From Ceratopteris richardii (Eukaryota > Streptophyta > Polypodiopsida > Polypodiales > Pteridaceae), in assembly GCA_020310875.1 (NCBI GenBank), contig CM035427.1, positions 86,171,598-86,235,597 of the forward strand: 64,000 bases of DNA, given 5' to 3'. Each line of letters opens with the position of its first letter. The first letter of the stretch is position 1. Positions 35,481 through 49,086 of this stretch are shown here, piece by piece. The translations under genes were made by a program, and so were the position numbers. The notes under the pieces are model-generated. The model was not told where the DNA came from. It did not search any database and worked only from the letters and a program-made list of their open reading frames with translations.

Positions 35481-36254
35481 TCAATCGCAAAACAACAAAC
35501 AATGTGAAAATGAATTGCAAACATTATGCCAAAGAAATAAGAAGATGCATAAAAAAATGAACTATAACCATGCATTTAATTGCATGGATAAATAGCTTCC
35601 AAGGACATAGGATTAAAGAGTGCTCGTAGCAACAACAAACCTCCAAAAATAAACAAAAGCAAGAAGCTGACAAAGAAGATCAGGCTAATTTTAGGGCACA
35701 AGCATGTCCACCCATCATTGAGGAAGAGAAAGACACTAGAAACAGAGAGGGAGACTCAGAAGGGTTCACAGAAGTTAGACATAGACGGAAAAGAAACCTT
35801 TGGGCCCCCCCCCAAGAGGAACACTAAGGTTGTGGCTCTATTAAATAACTTGTACTACAACCTCTAAAAGGAGATCAATGAGTTGGACTTTCCAGGAAGA
35901 AATCCTTATGAAGTAGAAAATGACGGTATAATCTTGAAGGCTACCACCAACAAAGAAAACAACCTAGAGGAGTTCCAAGAAGGCTACACCACTAGTAAAG
36001 ATGAGGGGTTCACAACCAACAATGAAGACAACTTAGATAATGAGAGTTCTATCATTGGATCAACACTACCGGATAAAGTGTTAAACTCACTCCCTAAAAA
36101 GGGATTCATAAGGGGAAATGACCATTGGAAATGGCATGGAAGACCCCCCCTTAAAGGTAAGTTCTATGGGCAGGACCTCTCTTATTTGAGGAAAAGGGAA
36201 GAACCTAAGAAGAAAAAAGACAAGGGCCCTCTCCACAAAGAGGGTAAGCATTGA
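35480..36254 (+). pseudogene. LINE-c ORF1 remnant
   Basis: It begins near a worn zinc-knuckle end (about 35596-35630, GHRIKEC). The last 123 codons (35883-36254) are open and match the LINE-b ORF1 tail (QEGYTTSKDEGFTTNNED, SSIIGSTLPDKV). It ends in a Lys-rich tail two bases before the ATG of ORF2 at 36257, the tight ORF1-ORF2 spacing often seen in plant L1 elements. Confidence 0.8.
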
Positions 36255-36256
36255 TG

Positions 36257-36420
36257 ATGATTATCATATCATTTAACGCTAGGGGGTTGACTGACCCCTC
36301 AAGAGCATCCATTATTGGCCAGTGGCTTCGGGAGAATAACCTAAACTCGGACTTCATATGTATGCAAGAAATCAAAGTCGAAGGAGAGGAACTTCAGAAA
36401 TGACTCAAACATATATCTTC
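36257..36420 (+). pseudogene. LINE-c ORF2, endonuclease first part
   Basis: MIIISFNARGLTDPSRASII then FICMQEIKVE is the amino end of the APE-type endonuclease, with the Asn of FNARG and the Glu of QEIK as metal/catalytic positions. Copia-C interrupts it at 36421. A stop lies at 36401-36403, shortly before the insertion. Confidence 0.85.
36416..36420. repeat. Copia-C target-site duplication, left copy
   Basis: TCTTC here and at 41504-41508. Confidence 0.85.
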
Positions 36421-36612
36421 TGTTGGAGTTAGACGTCTACGGAAGCACGCGAAGAGTACAAGGAAGGAGAAGAAGCTTGGAGCACAACACAGAATATTGA
36501 TTGTATTACTAGAGAATGTACAAAGATAAGTAGCCCATTAGGGCAATAGGCATATATACAAGCCGGGGGAAAAAAACCTCCTAAAGAGGGAAAAAAGTGC
36601 CCCAACGGCCCT
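36421..36612 (-). repeat. Copia-C 3' LTR (partial)
   Basis: It matches the Copia-B LTR in reverse, starting TGTTGGAGTTAGACG. Only part of the 230-bp LTR is present. Confidence 0.88.
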
Positions 36613-36667
36613 AGGAGTGATGCGATGAACAAGTAGCTGGCACTCATGTATAAGGAAGTTCCAAGCA

Positions 36668-39500
36668 ATGTGGGAATCACTCCACAAAAGGAGGTAAGCC
36701 CAAATCTTTGCGGAAAGCTTCAAACTTCTCCCTAGGCAGAGCCTTCGTGAAAAGGTCTGCAATGTTCTCCTGCGTGGGCACATATGCCAAGTTGATCTCC
36801 CCAGCAGAGAACCTCTCCCTGACATAATGATAATGCCCCTCAATGTGCTTAGTGCGAGCATGGAACACAAGGTTCCTTGCAACTCCAATGCGCTCTGACT
36901 ATCAATGAAGATAGTGGTGGCAGAAGATTGACCAACACCCAAATCATCCATAAGGCGTCTGAGCCACACGCACTCAACAATAGCTGTGAAAGCTACCCTA
37001 TACTCAACCTCACAACTGGAAGTGGCCATAGTAGGCTGCTTCTTGCTCAACCAAGATATACATGAGCTACCAAGCATGAAGCAAAAGCCACTAGTGGACA
37101 CACGAGTGTCATAGCAACCAGCCCAATCAGAGTCCAAAAAAGCATGCAAATCTAGCGGTAGTGATCCCCCCTTGGAATAAAACAACCCAACTAGCCGAGT
37201 ACCACTCAAGTAGCAAAAGATGCGCTTAACCGCCTACCAATGCTTGACTCCTGGGCAATGCATAAACCTGCTCATCTGTGAGATAGCAAACTGAATATCT
37301 CGTTGAGTAATGCATAAGTAGATCAAGCATCTAGTAGCCTACTGATAGAGAAAAACATCAAATGCATCTCCAGCATCATGAAGAATCAATCGTAAACCTG
37401 TCTCCATAGGAGTGGCAATAGGCTTATAGTCTTCAAGGCCAAAACGCTGCAATAATGTGTCAATATATTTTGTTTGACACAAAGCCATTCCACCATCAAC
37501 TTGCATAAATTGAATGCCCAAATAGTGATGCAAATGCCCCAAATCAGACATCTCAAATGAGGCATGCGAATCAACCTTAAAATCAGCAATATGCTTCTCA
37601 ATAGGACCAGTGAGTAGCATGTCGTCAACATAGACAACAATGATCAGAAGCACATCATTAGCACGCTTAACGTATAAGGTGCTTTCAGTTGGACTGTTCT
37701 CAAAACCATGTGCAATCAAGTAGGCATGTATCTTCTCATACCAAGCACGTGGTGCTTGCTTTAAACCATATAATGCCTTCTTTAACCTGCACACCTGGTT
37801 TTCATGCCCTTTCTGCACAAAGCCACGGGGATCAAAAACATCTTCATGTAAGTCACCATTCAAAAATGTTGTTTTAATGTCTAGTTGATGTACATTCCAA
37901 CCATGATGGGCTGCAAGTGCACAAATGCTCCGAACAATAGTCATACGGCATGTAGGTGCAAAGGTCTCATCAAAATCAATGCCTCTTTCCTACGCATAAC
38001 CCTTTGCAACAAGCCTAGCCTTATATATGTCAACTGTACCATCAGGTTTACACTTCAGCTTGTATACCCACTTAGTGCCAATGGCTTTCTTGCTAGGAGG
38101 CAAGTCACATAAAGACGAAGTACAATTCTTCATTATTGCATCATATTTAGATTGCATAGCAGCCATCCAATTTTCTGAATTTTGTGCTTCATCAAACGAA
38201 ACAGGCTCATTCTCATCACAGAGACTAGATGTAGCCATAGCATAGCAATCTGATGCAAAAGAGGCACTATGAGAGCCTGATTGAGTACGATATGACAGAG
38301 GTGCATCTAATTTACTGTCATGCAAGGTCTGCATCAACCATTTTGGCATAGTTCTTGCCAGCTCAATATCAGCTCTCTCATCAATAAGGTCATCATGTAC
38401 ATCTGCATCAGAAATGGAATTATCTACATCATCACATGAAACCTACAAAGGCTGAGAAGTTGCCTCATTGGGACCAGCACTAGACTGTCCACCTGTAAAA
38501 AGAGGCAGCAAAGTATCATACATGTCTTTGGAGCTAACAGATGTCTCCTTAGTACATGAAAACAATGAATGAATAGCATCTTCCACAAAAACAACATCAC
38601 GGCTAACCAGAATGCATTTAGTCTGTGGATGATATAGACGATAGACTTTACTTTCAGAACTGTACCCAACAAAAATACATTTTACTGTTTTATCATCCAA
38701 TTTTTTGCGATGTTGTTCACGCACTAATGCATATGCCAAACAACCAAAAACACGAAGATGAGCAACAGATGGATTGTGATCATGCCAAGCCTCATATGGA
38801 GTGATAGAGTGCAGTGCTTTAGTGGGACACCTGTTAAGTACACATGCTGCACACGTGACAACCTCAAGCCAGAAACTATGTGGTAAAGCCTGACTCTTGA
38901 CCATACACCTCGCCATCTCCATGAGTGACTTGTTCTTTCATTCAACAACTCCATTCTGTTGAGGTGTGTATGGCACTATACAGTGGTGCTTTATCCCAGG
39001 TTCAGCCAAAAATGCATTAAAATCAGAAGACATATATTCCCCCCCTCGATCAGAACGGAGGGTACCCATTTTACATGCTGATAGATTTTCAGCCAAAACC
39101 AAAAACTGTTTGAAGCACATAAACACTTTGGACTTTGCCTTCAATGGATATACCCATGCATGCCTGGAGAAACCATCGATGAAAGTCATGAAGTAAAGAT
39201 AATTCCCAAAAGAAGGTGTCTGCTTAGGACCACAGACATCACTATGTACAAGCTGCAATTTCTGATTAGCCCGAACTGAACCATCTTTTGGAAAGGATGA
39301 ATGCTGCATTTTGCCCAAAATATAGCCTTCACAAACATGTATTCTAGGTGCCTCAAGTTTGGGCAAAGAGGACACCATTTCAGATTTTTGAAGGCGTAGC
39401 TAACTAGCAAAATTCAGATGACCAAAGCGTGCATGCCAAAGCTTTGCATCTGACATAGCCTGAGAATCATTTACTAAACATGACAAATCATTTACAGATC
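36668..39500 (-). pseudogene. Copia-C pol remnant
   Basis: From right to left: GAG-pre-integrase (LWHARFGHLNFAS, about 39420), integrase (about 38930-39380, with PYTPQQNGVVE), linker, RT (about 37340-38350, with YVDDMLLTG) and RNase H (about 36680-37200, with DSDWAGCYDTRVSTSG). Closely similar to Copia-B. Fossil, not intact. Confidence 0.9.
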
Positions 39501-39689
39501 TTTCATAGTCTATGAGCCTATACAACCCAAGACATAAAATGCCAGAGGCAACGCCATTTGACAGATCATGAACTGTACACCTGTCATCAATAAATTTCAC
39601 AACCAAGCTAATCCTGGCTAATGCAAAAATTGATAACAGGTTCTTCTTGATCCCTAGCACAAATAAAGCAAGTGAAAGAACTACCATCA

Positions 39690-40919
39690 ACAGTAGTCAA
39701 AATGATCTTACCAACTCCCATAACAGGATAAGAGGAGTTGTTGGCGCATGTAACAGTATTCCCTGTAGGGGCAGGCTCGAGTGAAGAGAAGAAACTATGC
39801 TGCGAGGTAATATGTTTGGTTGCCCCACTATCAAAATACCAAACATCTGAGTCTAGTGCAGACATGCACTGCTCATGAGAAGATGGGTCAAGACTGCAGA
39901 TAGTAGTAAACGCCCATTCTTCTTCTTGCACAAGATTAGCAGACTCTGTTTTTGGTGCAGAGGCCTCTGCAAAAACCATTCCAGCCTCTTTCTTCTTTGC
40001 CTGTTTAGCAGCCAGTTTTGGACAGTTCTTTATGATATGATCATTCCCTTTACAGTACTTACAAAACAATTTTTGCTTTTCTGATTTCTTCTCATCTTTA
40101 TCTTCCTTCTTCGAATATGCAAAATTAGCAGATTTCTGCTTACTATTTGAAGAGCTCCATTTTCCTTTGCCCTTCTGAATAGCCAGGAAAGCTTGATCTG
40201 CAACTTGCATAATGGACCTGTTCTGCTTGGACTGATCTTCCTGCAACAGAACAGAGACTAACTCCTCAAATGATAAGGCATTCGGATTGCCTTTCATCAT
40301 CAATCGAAGAGTAGAAGCAAAACTCTAATATGAATCAGAGTTTAAGACCATTCAAAACGGTCTGCACAAGTGAGCTATCTGGTATAACCTCATCAGCAGA
40401 AATCAATTGTTCCTTCAAATCTATGATCTTTGTTAGGAAACTGTCCATAGAATCACTTTCATTCATGTGCTCACTCTCCAACTGTTTTCGGAGGTAAGCA
40501 ACACGAGCCTCATTCCTAGCTTGGTACAATGTGGCAAGTGTATCCCAAGCATCCTTAACTGTTCTGCAAGAGCGAATGTGCAGAATAATGGCAGGTTTGA
40601 CAGACAAAGCTATCAATGCATGTGCTTGGGCATCTCTACCATCCCAGCAAATCTGCTATGTAGTAGGTGCAGCAGAAACGGCAACACGAACAGGAATATG
40701 CAGAATATCATCATCTTCGACACCTTCTGCATTAGCTTCAGTACCTGCAGTTGTAACAGTTGCAGGTCTGATAGGACGTTTTTCAACACCTTGCACAATG
40801 TTCCACAGTCCTTTTGCAACCAATACATGTCGCATCATATAAGCCCACAATGGGTAGTTGGTACCATCCAACTTGTCCTCAACAGCCAACATACAGAATA
40901 CATCACTGCTTTCAACCAT
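39690..40919 (-). pseudogene. Copia-C gag and protease-area remnant
   Basis: Starts MVESSDVFCMLAVEDKLDGT at 40919. UBN2-type gag follows, then a CCHC knuckle CKYCKGNDHIIKNC near 40030-40070 and the protease-side YFDSGATKH at about 39840. Fossil. Confidence 0.88.
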
Positions 40920-41273
40920 GGCCAGTGACTAAAATACCTTGATGCAAAAAATTGATTGTATCTCAAAAAGTTGAATAGAACTCCTAGACAAATTCTGCTA
41001 GACCTGTAGCAGACTTTGAGATGCTTATATTGGCGAATAGAAACTGGTATATATCTTTGACACAAAAAGAGGAAATAGCCTACACAAGCGCTGCGATAGT
41101 GTGTTCGGAGGCCGAAACGAGCTGAGATCGCAATTTTGGCACAACAAAGCAAAGTTGTTTTGATCTTTGAAACACCTTGAGTATGCTCACCAAATTTTGT
41201 GCGAATTTGAGACTGCAAACGGAGGAGTGTCGACGGCACCCTACATGAAGCGAGGACCTGCTCTGATACCAAT

Positions 41274-41503
41274 CGTTGGAGTTAGACATCTACGGAAGCA
41301 CGCAAACAGTACAAGGAAGGAGAAGAAGCTTGGAGCACAACACACAATACTGACTATATTACTAGAGAATGTACAAAGATAAGTAGCCCATTAGGGCAAT
41401 AGGCGTATATACAAGCCGGGGGAAAAAAACCTCCTAAAGAGGGAGAAAAGTGCCCCGGCAGTCCCAAAGTGTTCACACACATCACTACCTAAATATATCA
41501 ATA
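41274..41503 (-). repeat. Copia-C 5' LTR
   Basis: 230 bp. The primer site GCTCTGATACCAAT (as read on the plus strand) lies just to its left. Its outer end is followed by the right copy of TCTTC. Confidence 0.92.
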
Positions 41504-41508
41504 TCTTC

Positions 41509-44237
41509 GACCCATGTGTGGATCACCGCTTCACACCCCAGGGGGTTGGTGGCACAATTATTGGATTAAATAACATTTGGTTTGGCAAACTAGCCAACTC
41601 CTATGACGATAAAAAATGCCGCTGGATTGCCACCTCCTTCGGGGACACCTTCCAGTTCACCGTGCTCTACTTGTATACTCCTAACAAGGAGTGGGATTGG
41701 ATCGGCACTTGGGCCTCCTTGGACTCACTTTGCCACAATGTGATGCTCTGCGGGGACTTCAACATGGTGGAAGACTCTTCCGATCATTGGGACTGTAGGG
41801 GGTGATCTATTTACGGTCACGAGAAAGATATATGGGACCAAATCAAACTCCATCTAGACTCACTAGTGGATACAAATGGCTTCTCCTAGTCAAACCTCCA
41901 ATCTGGGGATGACATGAGGAAAGCAAGACTCGATAGAAGCTATATCGCACAAAACATATCCGTCAGTGGGACTTGCCCAACATTTCTCAACACATTTACC
42001 TTACCATATCGACTACCACCCTATTATTAGCACTTTCAAGCCGATTGCCAAATTCAGAAAAGCACCCTGCTTTCATGCCTACCCTATGTCTTTCTCCCTC
42101 CCCTCGATCCATCAGGAAATCATCTAGGTATGGAACTCGGCTTTCGATAGTGATGCCTCACCGGCCAAATGTTGGAAGGTTACAGTTGAGAAGACCCATC
42201 AAATTCTCATCAAGACCCACAAGAGGCTTCAGAAAATTCAGTGGAGGTAGAGAAGGAAGTTACATCAAAGGCTTTGGTGCCCTGAGGAGGAAGTGAACAA
42301 AGGGAACTACCAATGCCAGATGGGGCTACGGAAAATCATAGGCATGCTGAGATACGAAGAAGAAATTTAAAGGGAAAACATGCAAGTATACCTCAAAGAT
42401 TGGTGGGTGGGTAAGGCTGACAAACCAACTAAAGAGATGTATGGCATACTCAAGAGTAAGTGAAATAGAGATTCTATTCCCTTCTTGATAGGTCATAATG
42501 GGATGCAATGCAAAATGGAAGAAGAAAACAGTGCCATTGTTGTTGACCACTTCACTAATTTATTGGGGGTTTCGATGCCTCTTTCCCCTCATGGGTGAGA
42601 ATGCATGGCCACCATCTCAAGTGCCTCTCCCTCGAGAATTCCCCATAATTTGAAGCCTCTCCTAAGTGCAACCATCTCAGATAATGAGATTCTCAAGGTT
42701 ATCGATAGGCTCCCCAATGGGAAAAGCCCGAGTCATGATGGCCTACCAAATGAATTTTTTAAGTCTTTCAGATAGGTGGTGACCACCCCTTTATGCTTGA
42801 TTTGGCAAGAGACACTAGCTTTTGGCACCCTCCATGAATGCCTAGAAAATGGTGTCATTAAGATTATACATAAAAAGGTGACAAAAATAGGATTAAAAAC
42901 TAGCATCCGATCATGATGCTTCAAACAGGGTATAAGATTCTTGCGAAAGTAATTGCCAACAAGATTTCATGTCACTTGAAGTGGTGGCTCAGTGAGGACC
43001 AAAATGCATTCATCAAGGGTAGATCAATACTTGAAGCCATCATTGATATCTGGGAAGGTCTCGACTTTGCTGAAGATCCAAGCAAGACATTGTTTTCCTT
43101 AAAATCGACTTTGACAAATCTTATGATAGGCTAGAATGGGACTTTGTCCTCAAATTGCTTAAAGACCTCGGCTGTAGTAAAAAATTCACAAAGATGATTG
43201 CTATGCTACTCAGGAATTCAATGACAAAAATAAATATCAACAGCCAATTGTCAAAGACTATAAAATTAAAGCGCTCTATTAGGCAAGGATGCGCTCTAGC
43301 CCCTCCGCTCTTCACTATTGCCACGGAAGGACTCAACCATCTCGTGCATCATCACATGTAAATGGTCCATATTAAAGGTTTTGCTCTACCTTTCAACCAT
43401 GTTCAAATGATCATGAGGTTATTTGTAGATGACATGAACACATTTGTGCACAACCACCAAACAAGCATTGAGGCCTTTTGGGGATGCCTTGACATTTTAT
43501 GTGAGGCATCTGGCTCTCAAATTAACCACTCCAAAACTGCTTTTGGAGCCATCCTTGGACCTCTGCCCCAATGGCTGGTTGACCATGGTTGCTGATCTAT
43601 CCTCTTGGGTCAGGTCTTTTGCCTTCTCGGTATCCCGATGGGTTTTGGTGTCTCTATGGAGAAATGTTGGAATTGGGAGGGTCTTATGTGGTACAATGGC
43701 AATAAACTGTCCAAAATTCCTAGTATCAAGGAGAACTCTGACTACCATACCACACTTAACAAGAAATGGAGCCTGACTTGGACTAGGCTCCAATGGGATT
43801 TGAAGTTCATGTCTATGTGATATCCCCTCATTGAGATCAAGAAATCGATTCTCATGTGGCAAATTCTCCATGATGGCATCTAGACCAACCTAAAGGTGAA
43901 CAAGATTTGCAAGGCTCTGTCATGGTGCAATGCCACCGCAACATCGTTGACCTGGGCCACATCTTCTTCGCCTACCCCAAGTCTCTCCAACTATGGAAAA
44001 TCATTGGAAATATTTGGAGACTATAGACAGAAATCACATGGAAGCAAGCTCTCCTTGGAGAAGCAATTGGGTCCTCTATGACACTGTGGAATGCTATAAG
44101 AGGGGAAACCCTCTGGAAGATTTGGAGGTAGTGGTGCACCAGCAATTTAAGACACCCTCCTATAGAGTGGTCGATCGAGAAGTCGTTATTCCTCCTAGGC
44201 AAAAGAATCTCCAATTGTAAGAGGTCCCCACATTTTA
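41509..44237 (+). pseudogene. LINE-c ORF2, rest of endonuclease, RT and zf-RVT
   Basis: 41509-41805 is endonuclease (GGTIIGLNNIWFGKL, MLCGDFNMVEDSSDHW). RT pieces follow at 42913-43134 (TGYKILAKVIANK, AFIKGRSI), 43155-43361 (SIRQGCALAPPLF) and 43362-43595 (MRLFVDDMNTFVHN, where the usual FADD reads FVDD). Fingers, thumb and a worn zf-RVT follow to 44237. At least eight stops or shifts separate the pieces. Confidence 0.85.
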
Positions 44238-44401
44238 GAGCACAACACACAATACTGAATATATTACTAGAGAATGTACAAAGATAAGTATCTCATTAGG
44301 GAAATAGGCATATATACAAGGGGGGGGGAACCTCCTAAAGAGGGAAAAAAGTGCCCCCGGAGTCCTAGTGTGTTCACACACATCACTACCTAAATATATC
44401 A
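44238..44401 (-). repeat. Copia-D 3' LTR (partial)
   Basis: It matches the Copia-B LTR in reverse and ends TATATCAACA next to the reversed purine tract AATCCCCCCGGGAG. The outer end meets LINE-c at 44237, so no target duplication is visible. Confidence 0.85.
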
Positions 44402-44444
44402 ACAAATCCCCCCGGGAGTGATGCGGTGAACAAGGAGGTGGCAC

Positions 44445-46075
44445 TCATGTATAAGGAAGTGCCAAGCTTTGTGGAAATAACTCCACAAAAGGAAGTAAGC
44501 CCAAATCTTTGCAGAAAGCTTCAAACTTCTCCCTAGGCAGATCCTTCGTGAAAAGGTCTGCAATGTTCTCCTGTGTGGGAACATATGCCAAGCTGATCTC
44601 CCCAGTAGAGAACCTCTCCCTGACATAGTGATAATGCACCTCAATGTGCTTAGTTTGAGCATGGAACACAGGGTTCCTCGCAACTGCCAATTCACTCTGA
44701 CTGTCAGTGAAGATGGTGGTTGCAGAAGTCTCACCAACACCCAAATCACCCATAAGGCGTCTAAGCCACACACACTCAACAGTAGTTGTGAAAGCTACCC
44801 TATACTCAGCCTCACAACTAGAAGTGGCCAGAGTAGGCTGCTTCTTGCTTAACCAAGATATACATGAGCTACCAAGCATGAAGCAAAAGCCACTAGTGGA
44901 CACACGAGTGTCATAGAAACCAACCCAATCAGAGTCCAAAAAAGCATGCAAATCTGGCGGTAGTGATCCCCCCTTGGGATAAAACAACCCAAGTAGCCGA
45001 GTACCACTCAAGTAGCGAAAGATGCGCTTAACCGCTTGCCAATGCTTGACTCCTAGGCAATGCATAAACCTACTCATCTGTGAGACAGCAAACTGAATAT
45101 CTGGCTGAGTAATGCATAAGTAAATCAAGCATCCATCAGCCTACTGATAGAGAACAACATCAAATGCATCTCCAGCATCATGAAGACTCAATCGTGAACT
45201 TGTCTCCATAGGAGTGGCCATAGGCTTACAGTCTTCAAGGCCAAAACGCTGCAATAATGTGTGAATATATTACGTTTGACACAAAGCCATTCCACCATCA
45301 ACTTGCATAAACTAAATGCCCAAATAGTGATGAAAATGCCCCAAATCAGACATCTCAAATGAGGCATGCAAATCATCCTTAAAATCAGCAATATGCTTCT
45401 CAATAGGACCAGTGAGTAGCATGTCGTCAACATAGACAACAATGATCAGAAGCACATCATTAGCTCGCTTAACATATAAGGTGCATTCAGTTGGAGTGTT
45501 CTCAAAACCATGTGCAATCAAATAGGCATATATCTTCTCATACCAAGCACGTGGTGCTTACATTAAACCATATAATGCCTTCTTTAACGTGCACACCTGG
45601 TTTTCATGCCCTTTCTGCACAAAGCCACGGGGCTCAAAAACATACACTTCTTCATGCAAGTCACCATTCAGAAATGTTGTTTTAATGTCCAACTGATGTA
45701 CTCTCCAACCATGATGAGCTGCAAGTGCACAAATGCTCAGTACAATAGTCATACGGCATGTAGATGCAAAGATCTCATCAAAATCAATGCCTCTTTCCTA
45801 TGCATAACCATTTGCAACAAGCCTAGCCTTATACTTGTCAACTCTACCATCTGGTTTATGCTTCAGCTTGTATACCCACTTAGTGCAAATGGCCTTCTTG
45901 CCAGGAGGCAAGTCACATAAAGACCAAGTACCATTCTTCATTATAGCATCATATTCATATTGCATAGCAGCCATCCAATTTTTTGAATTTTTTTCTTTAT
46001 CAAACGAGATAAGCTCATTCTCATCACAAAGACTAGATGCAGCCATAGCATAGCAATCTGATGCAAAAGAGGCAT
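44445..46075 (-). pseudogene. Copia-D RT and RNase H remnant
   Basis: RT readings include YVDDMLLTG (about 45420-45450) and KAICTKWVYKLK. RNase H readings include DSDWVGFYDTRVSTSG and ARTKH-like [16 protein letters not shown]. Close to Copia-C. Fossil. Confidence 0.88.
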
Positions 46076-47282
46076 GTGCAGTACATGATTCTTAGGCTAT
46101 CTCAGATACAAAGCTTTGGCATGCACGTTTTGGTCATCTGAATTTTGCTAGTTTGCTATGCCTACTGAAATCTGAAATGATGTCCTCTTTGCCCAAACTT
46201 GAGGCACCTGGAAAACATGTTTGTGAAGGCTGTATTTTGGGCAAAATGCAGCATTCGTCCTTTCCAAAAGATGGTTCAATTTGGGCTACTCAGAAATTGT
46301 AGCTTGTACATAGTGATGTATGTGGTCCTATGCAGACACCTTCTTTTGGGAATTATCTTTACTTCGTGACTTTCATCGATGATTTTTCCACGCTTGCATG
46401 GGTATATCCATTGAAGACAAAGTCCGAAGTGTTCATGTGCTTCAAACAGTTTGTGGTTTTTGTTGAAAATCTGTCACCATGTAAAATGGCCAACCTCCAT
46501 TCTGATCGAGGGGGGGAATATATGTCTTCTGATTTTAATGCATTTATGGCTGAACGTGGGATAAACCTCCAGTGTACAGTGCCATATACAAGTCAACGGA
46601 ATAGAGTTGTTGAACGAAAGAACAAGTCACTCATGGAGATGGCGAGGTGTATGGTCAAGCGTCAGGCTTTACCACACAGTTTCTAGCTTGAGGCTGTCAT
46701 GTGTGCAACATATGTACTAAACAGGTGTCCCACTAAAGCGCTGCAGTCTATCACTCCATATGAGGCTTAGCATGATTGCAAACCATCTATTGCTCATCTA
46801 CATGTTTTCGGTTGTTTGGCATATGCATTAGTGCCTGAATAACATCCCAGAAAATTGGATGATAAAGCAGTAAAATGTATTTTTGTTGGGTACAGTTCTG
46901 ACAGTAAAGGCTATCATCTGTATCATCCACACACTAGATGCATTCTGGTTAGTCGTGATGTTATTTTTGTGAAAGATCCTATTCAGCCATTGCTTTCATG
47001 TACTAAGGAGACATCTGTTAGCTCCAAAGACATGTCTAATACTTAGCTTCCTCTTTTTATAGGTGGACAGTCTAGTGCTGGTCCCAATGAGGCAACTTCT
47101 CAACCCTTGCAAGATTCATGTGATGATGGAGATCATTTCATTTCTAATGCAGATTTACATGATGCAGTAGTTGATGAGAGAGTTGATATTGAGCAGGCAA
47201 AAACTATGCCAAAATGGATGGTGGAAACTTTGCATGACAGAAAATTAGATGCACCTCTATCATATCATACTCATTCAGGCCC
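46076..47282 (+). pseudogene. Copia-D integrase segment on the opposite strand
   Basis: A plus-strand segment runs from the GAG-pre-integrase reading LWHARFGHLNFASLLC through the integrase core (HSDRGGEYMSSDFNAF) and the linker to LDAPLSYHTHSG. Both borders fall where the same family reads continuously in Copia-B and Copia-C. Fossil. Confidence 0.88.
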
Positions 47283-48738
47283 AACCCCCGCCAAATCATT
47301 CATAGATCTTTCATAGTCTATGAGCTTATACAGCCCACGACATAAAATGCCAAAAGTAATAATCACATCGCCATTTGACAGATCATGAATTGTACACCTG
47401 TCATCAACAAATTTCACAACCAAGCCAATCTTGGCGAATGCAAAAACTGATACTAGGTTCTTCTTGATCCCTGGCACAAAGAAAGCATCTGACAAAGTGA
47501 AAGAACTACCATCAATAGTAGTCAAAATGATCTTACCAACTCCCATAACAGGATAAGAGGAGTTGTTGCAGCATGTAACAGTATTCCCTATAGGGACATG
47601 TTGAAGTGAAGAGAGGAAACTACGCTGCGAGGTAATATGTTTGGCCGCCCCACTATCAAAGTACCAAACATCTAAGTCTACTGTAGACATGCACTGCTCA
47701 TGAGAAGATGGGTCAAAACTACAAACAGTAGTAAACGCCCATTCATCTTCCTGCATAAGATTAGCAGACTCCATTTTTGGTGTAGAGGCTTCTACAACAA
47801 CCATTCCAACGTCTTTCTTATTTGCCTCTTTTGCAGCCTGTTTTGGACAGTTCTTTATGATTTGATCATTCCCTTTACAATACTTACAAAACAATTTCTA
47901 GTTTTCTGATTTTTTCTCATCTTTGTCTTTGTTCTTTGAATGTGCAGCATTTGCAGATTTTTGCTTACTAGTAGAAGAGCTCCATTTTCCTTTGCCCTTC
48001 TGACTAGCCAGGAAAGCTTGATCTGCAACTCGCATAATGGACCTGTTCTGCCTGGACTGATCTTCCTACAACAGAACAAATACTAACTCCTCAAATGATA
48101 AGGCATTTGGATTGCCTTTCATCATCAACCGAAGAGTAGAAGCAAAATTCTAATATGAATCAGGAAGACCATTCAAAACGGTTTGCACAAGTGAGCTATC
48201 TAGTATAACCTCATTAGCAGAAATCAATTGTTCCTTCAAGTCTTTGATCTTCGTTAGGAAACTGTCCATAGAATTCACCTTCATTCATGTGCTCACTCTC
48301 CAATTATTTTCGGAGGTAAGCAACACGAGCCTCATTCCTAGCTTGATACAATGTGAGTGTATCCCAAGCATCCTTAGCTATTCTGCAAGAGCAAATGTGA
48401 GGAATAATGGCATGTTTGATAGACAATGCTATCAATGCATGTGCCTAGGCATCTTTTCCATCCCATCAAATCTGCTCTGCAGTAGGTGCAACAAAAACTG
48501 CAGCACGAATGAGAATATGCAAAATATCACCATCTTCGACACTTTCTGCATCAGCTTCAGTACCTATAGTTGTAACAATTGCAGGTGTGATAGGACGTTT
48601 TTCAACACCCTGCACAATGTTCCACAGTCCTTTTGCAACCAACACATGTCGCATCATATAAGCCCATAACGGGTAGTTGGTACCATCAAACTTATCCTCA
48701 ACAGCCAACATACGGAATACATCAGTGCTTTCAGCCAT
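47283..48738 (-). pseudogene. Copia-D gag and protease-area remnant
   Basis: Starts MAESTDVFRMLAVEDKFDGT at 48738. CCHC knuckle CKYCKGNDQIIKNC near 47850-47890; protease-side YFDSGAAKH near 47650. Fossil. Confidence 0.87.
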
Positions 48739-49086
48739 CGTCGGTGACTAAAATACCTTTATGCAAAAAAATTGACTGTATCTCAAAAAGTTGAACAGAA
48801 CTGCCTAGACAAATTTTCCTAGACCTGTAGCGGACTTCGAGATGCTTATACTGGCGAACAAAAATTGGTATATACCTTTGGCACAAAAAGATGAAATAGC
48901 CTACATAAGCACTGTAATTGTGCGTTCGGAGGCTGAAACGAGCTCAGATCGTGATTTTGGCACCAGAGATCGAAGCTGTTTTCATCTCAAAAACACGCTG
49001 AGTATGCTTACCAAAATTCGTGCGATTACAACCGTAGGAGTATCGATGGCACCCTAGATGAAGTGACGAGCTGTTCTGATACCAAT

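Larger units (their letters stand above)
36421..41503 (-). mobile_element. Copia-C: Ty1/copia, same family as Copia-B, inserted in LINE-c
   Basis: Runs on the minus strand. The 5' LTR (41274-41503) is 230 bp, as in Copia-B, and is followed by the tRNA-Met primer site (41260-41272). The 3' LTR (36421 to about 36612) is incomplete. TCTTC flanks both outer ends and LINE-c continues on either side. Order on the minus strand: gag, protease area, integrase, RT, RNase H. Fossil with roughly half a dozen breaks. Confidence 0.93.
35480..44237 (+). mobile_element. LINE-c: L1-type LINE split by Copia-C
   Basis: Same family as LINE-a and LINE-b, on the plus strand. Order: ORF1 part (35480-36254), endonuclease start (36257-36420), Copia-C (36421-41503 plus the duplicated site), endonuclease end (41509-41805), RT (about 42880-43820) and zf-RVT (to 44237). 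It stops near the ORF2 C-terminus where Copia-D begins. Many stops and shifts are present. Confidence 0.9.
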
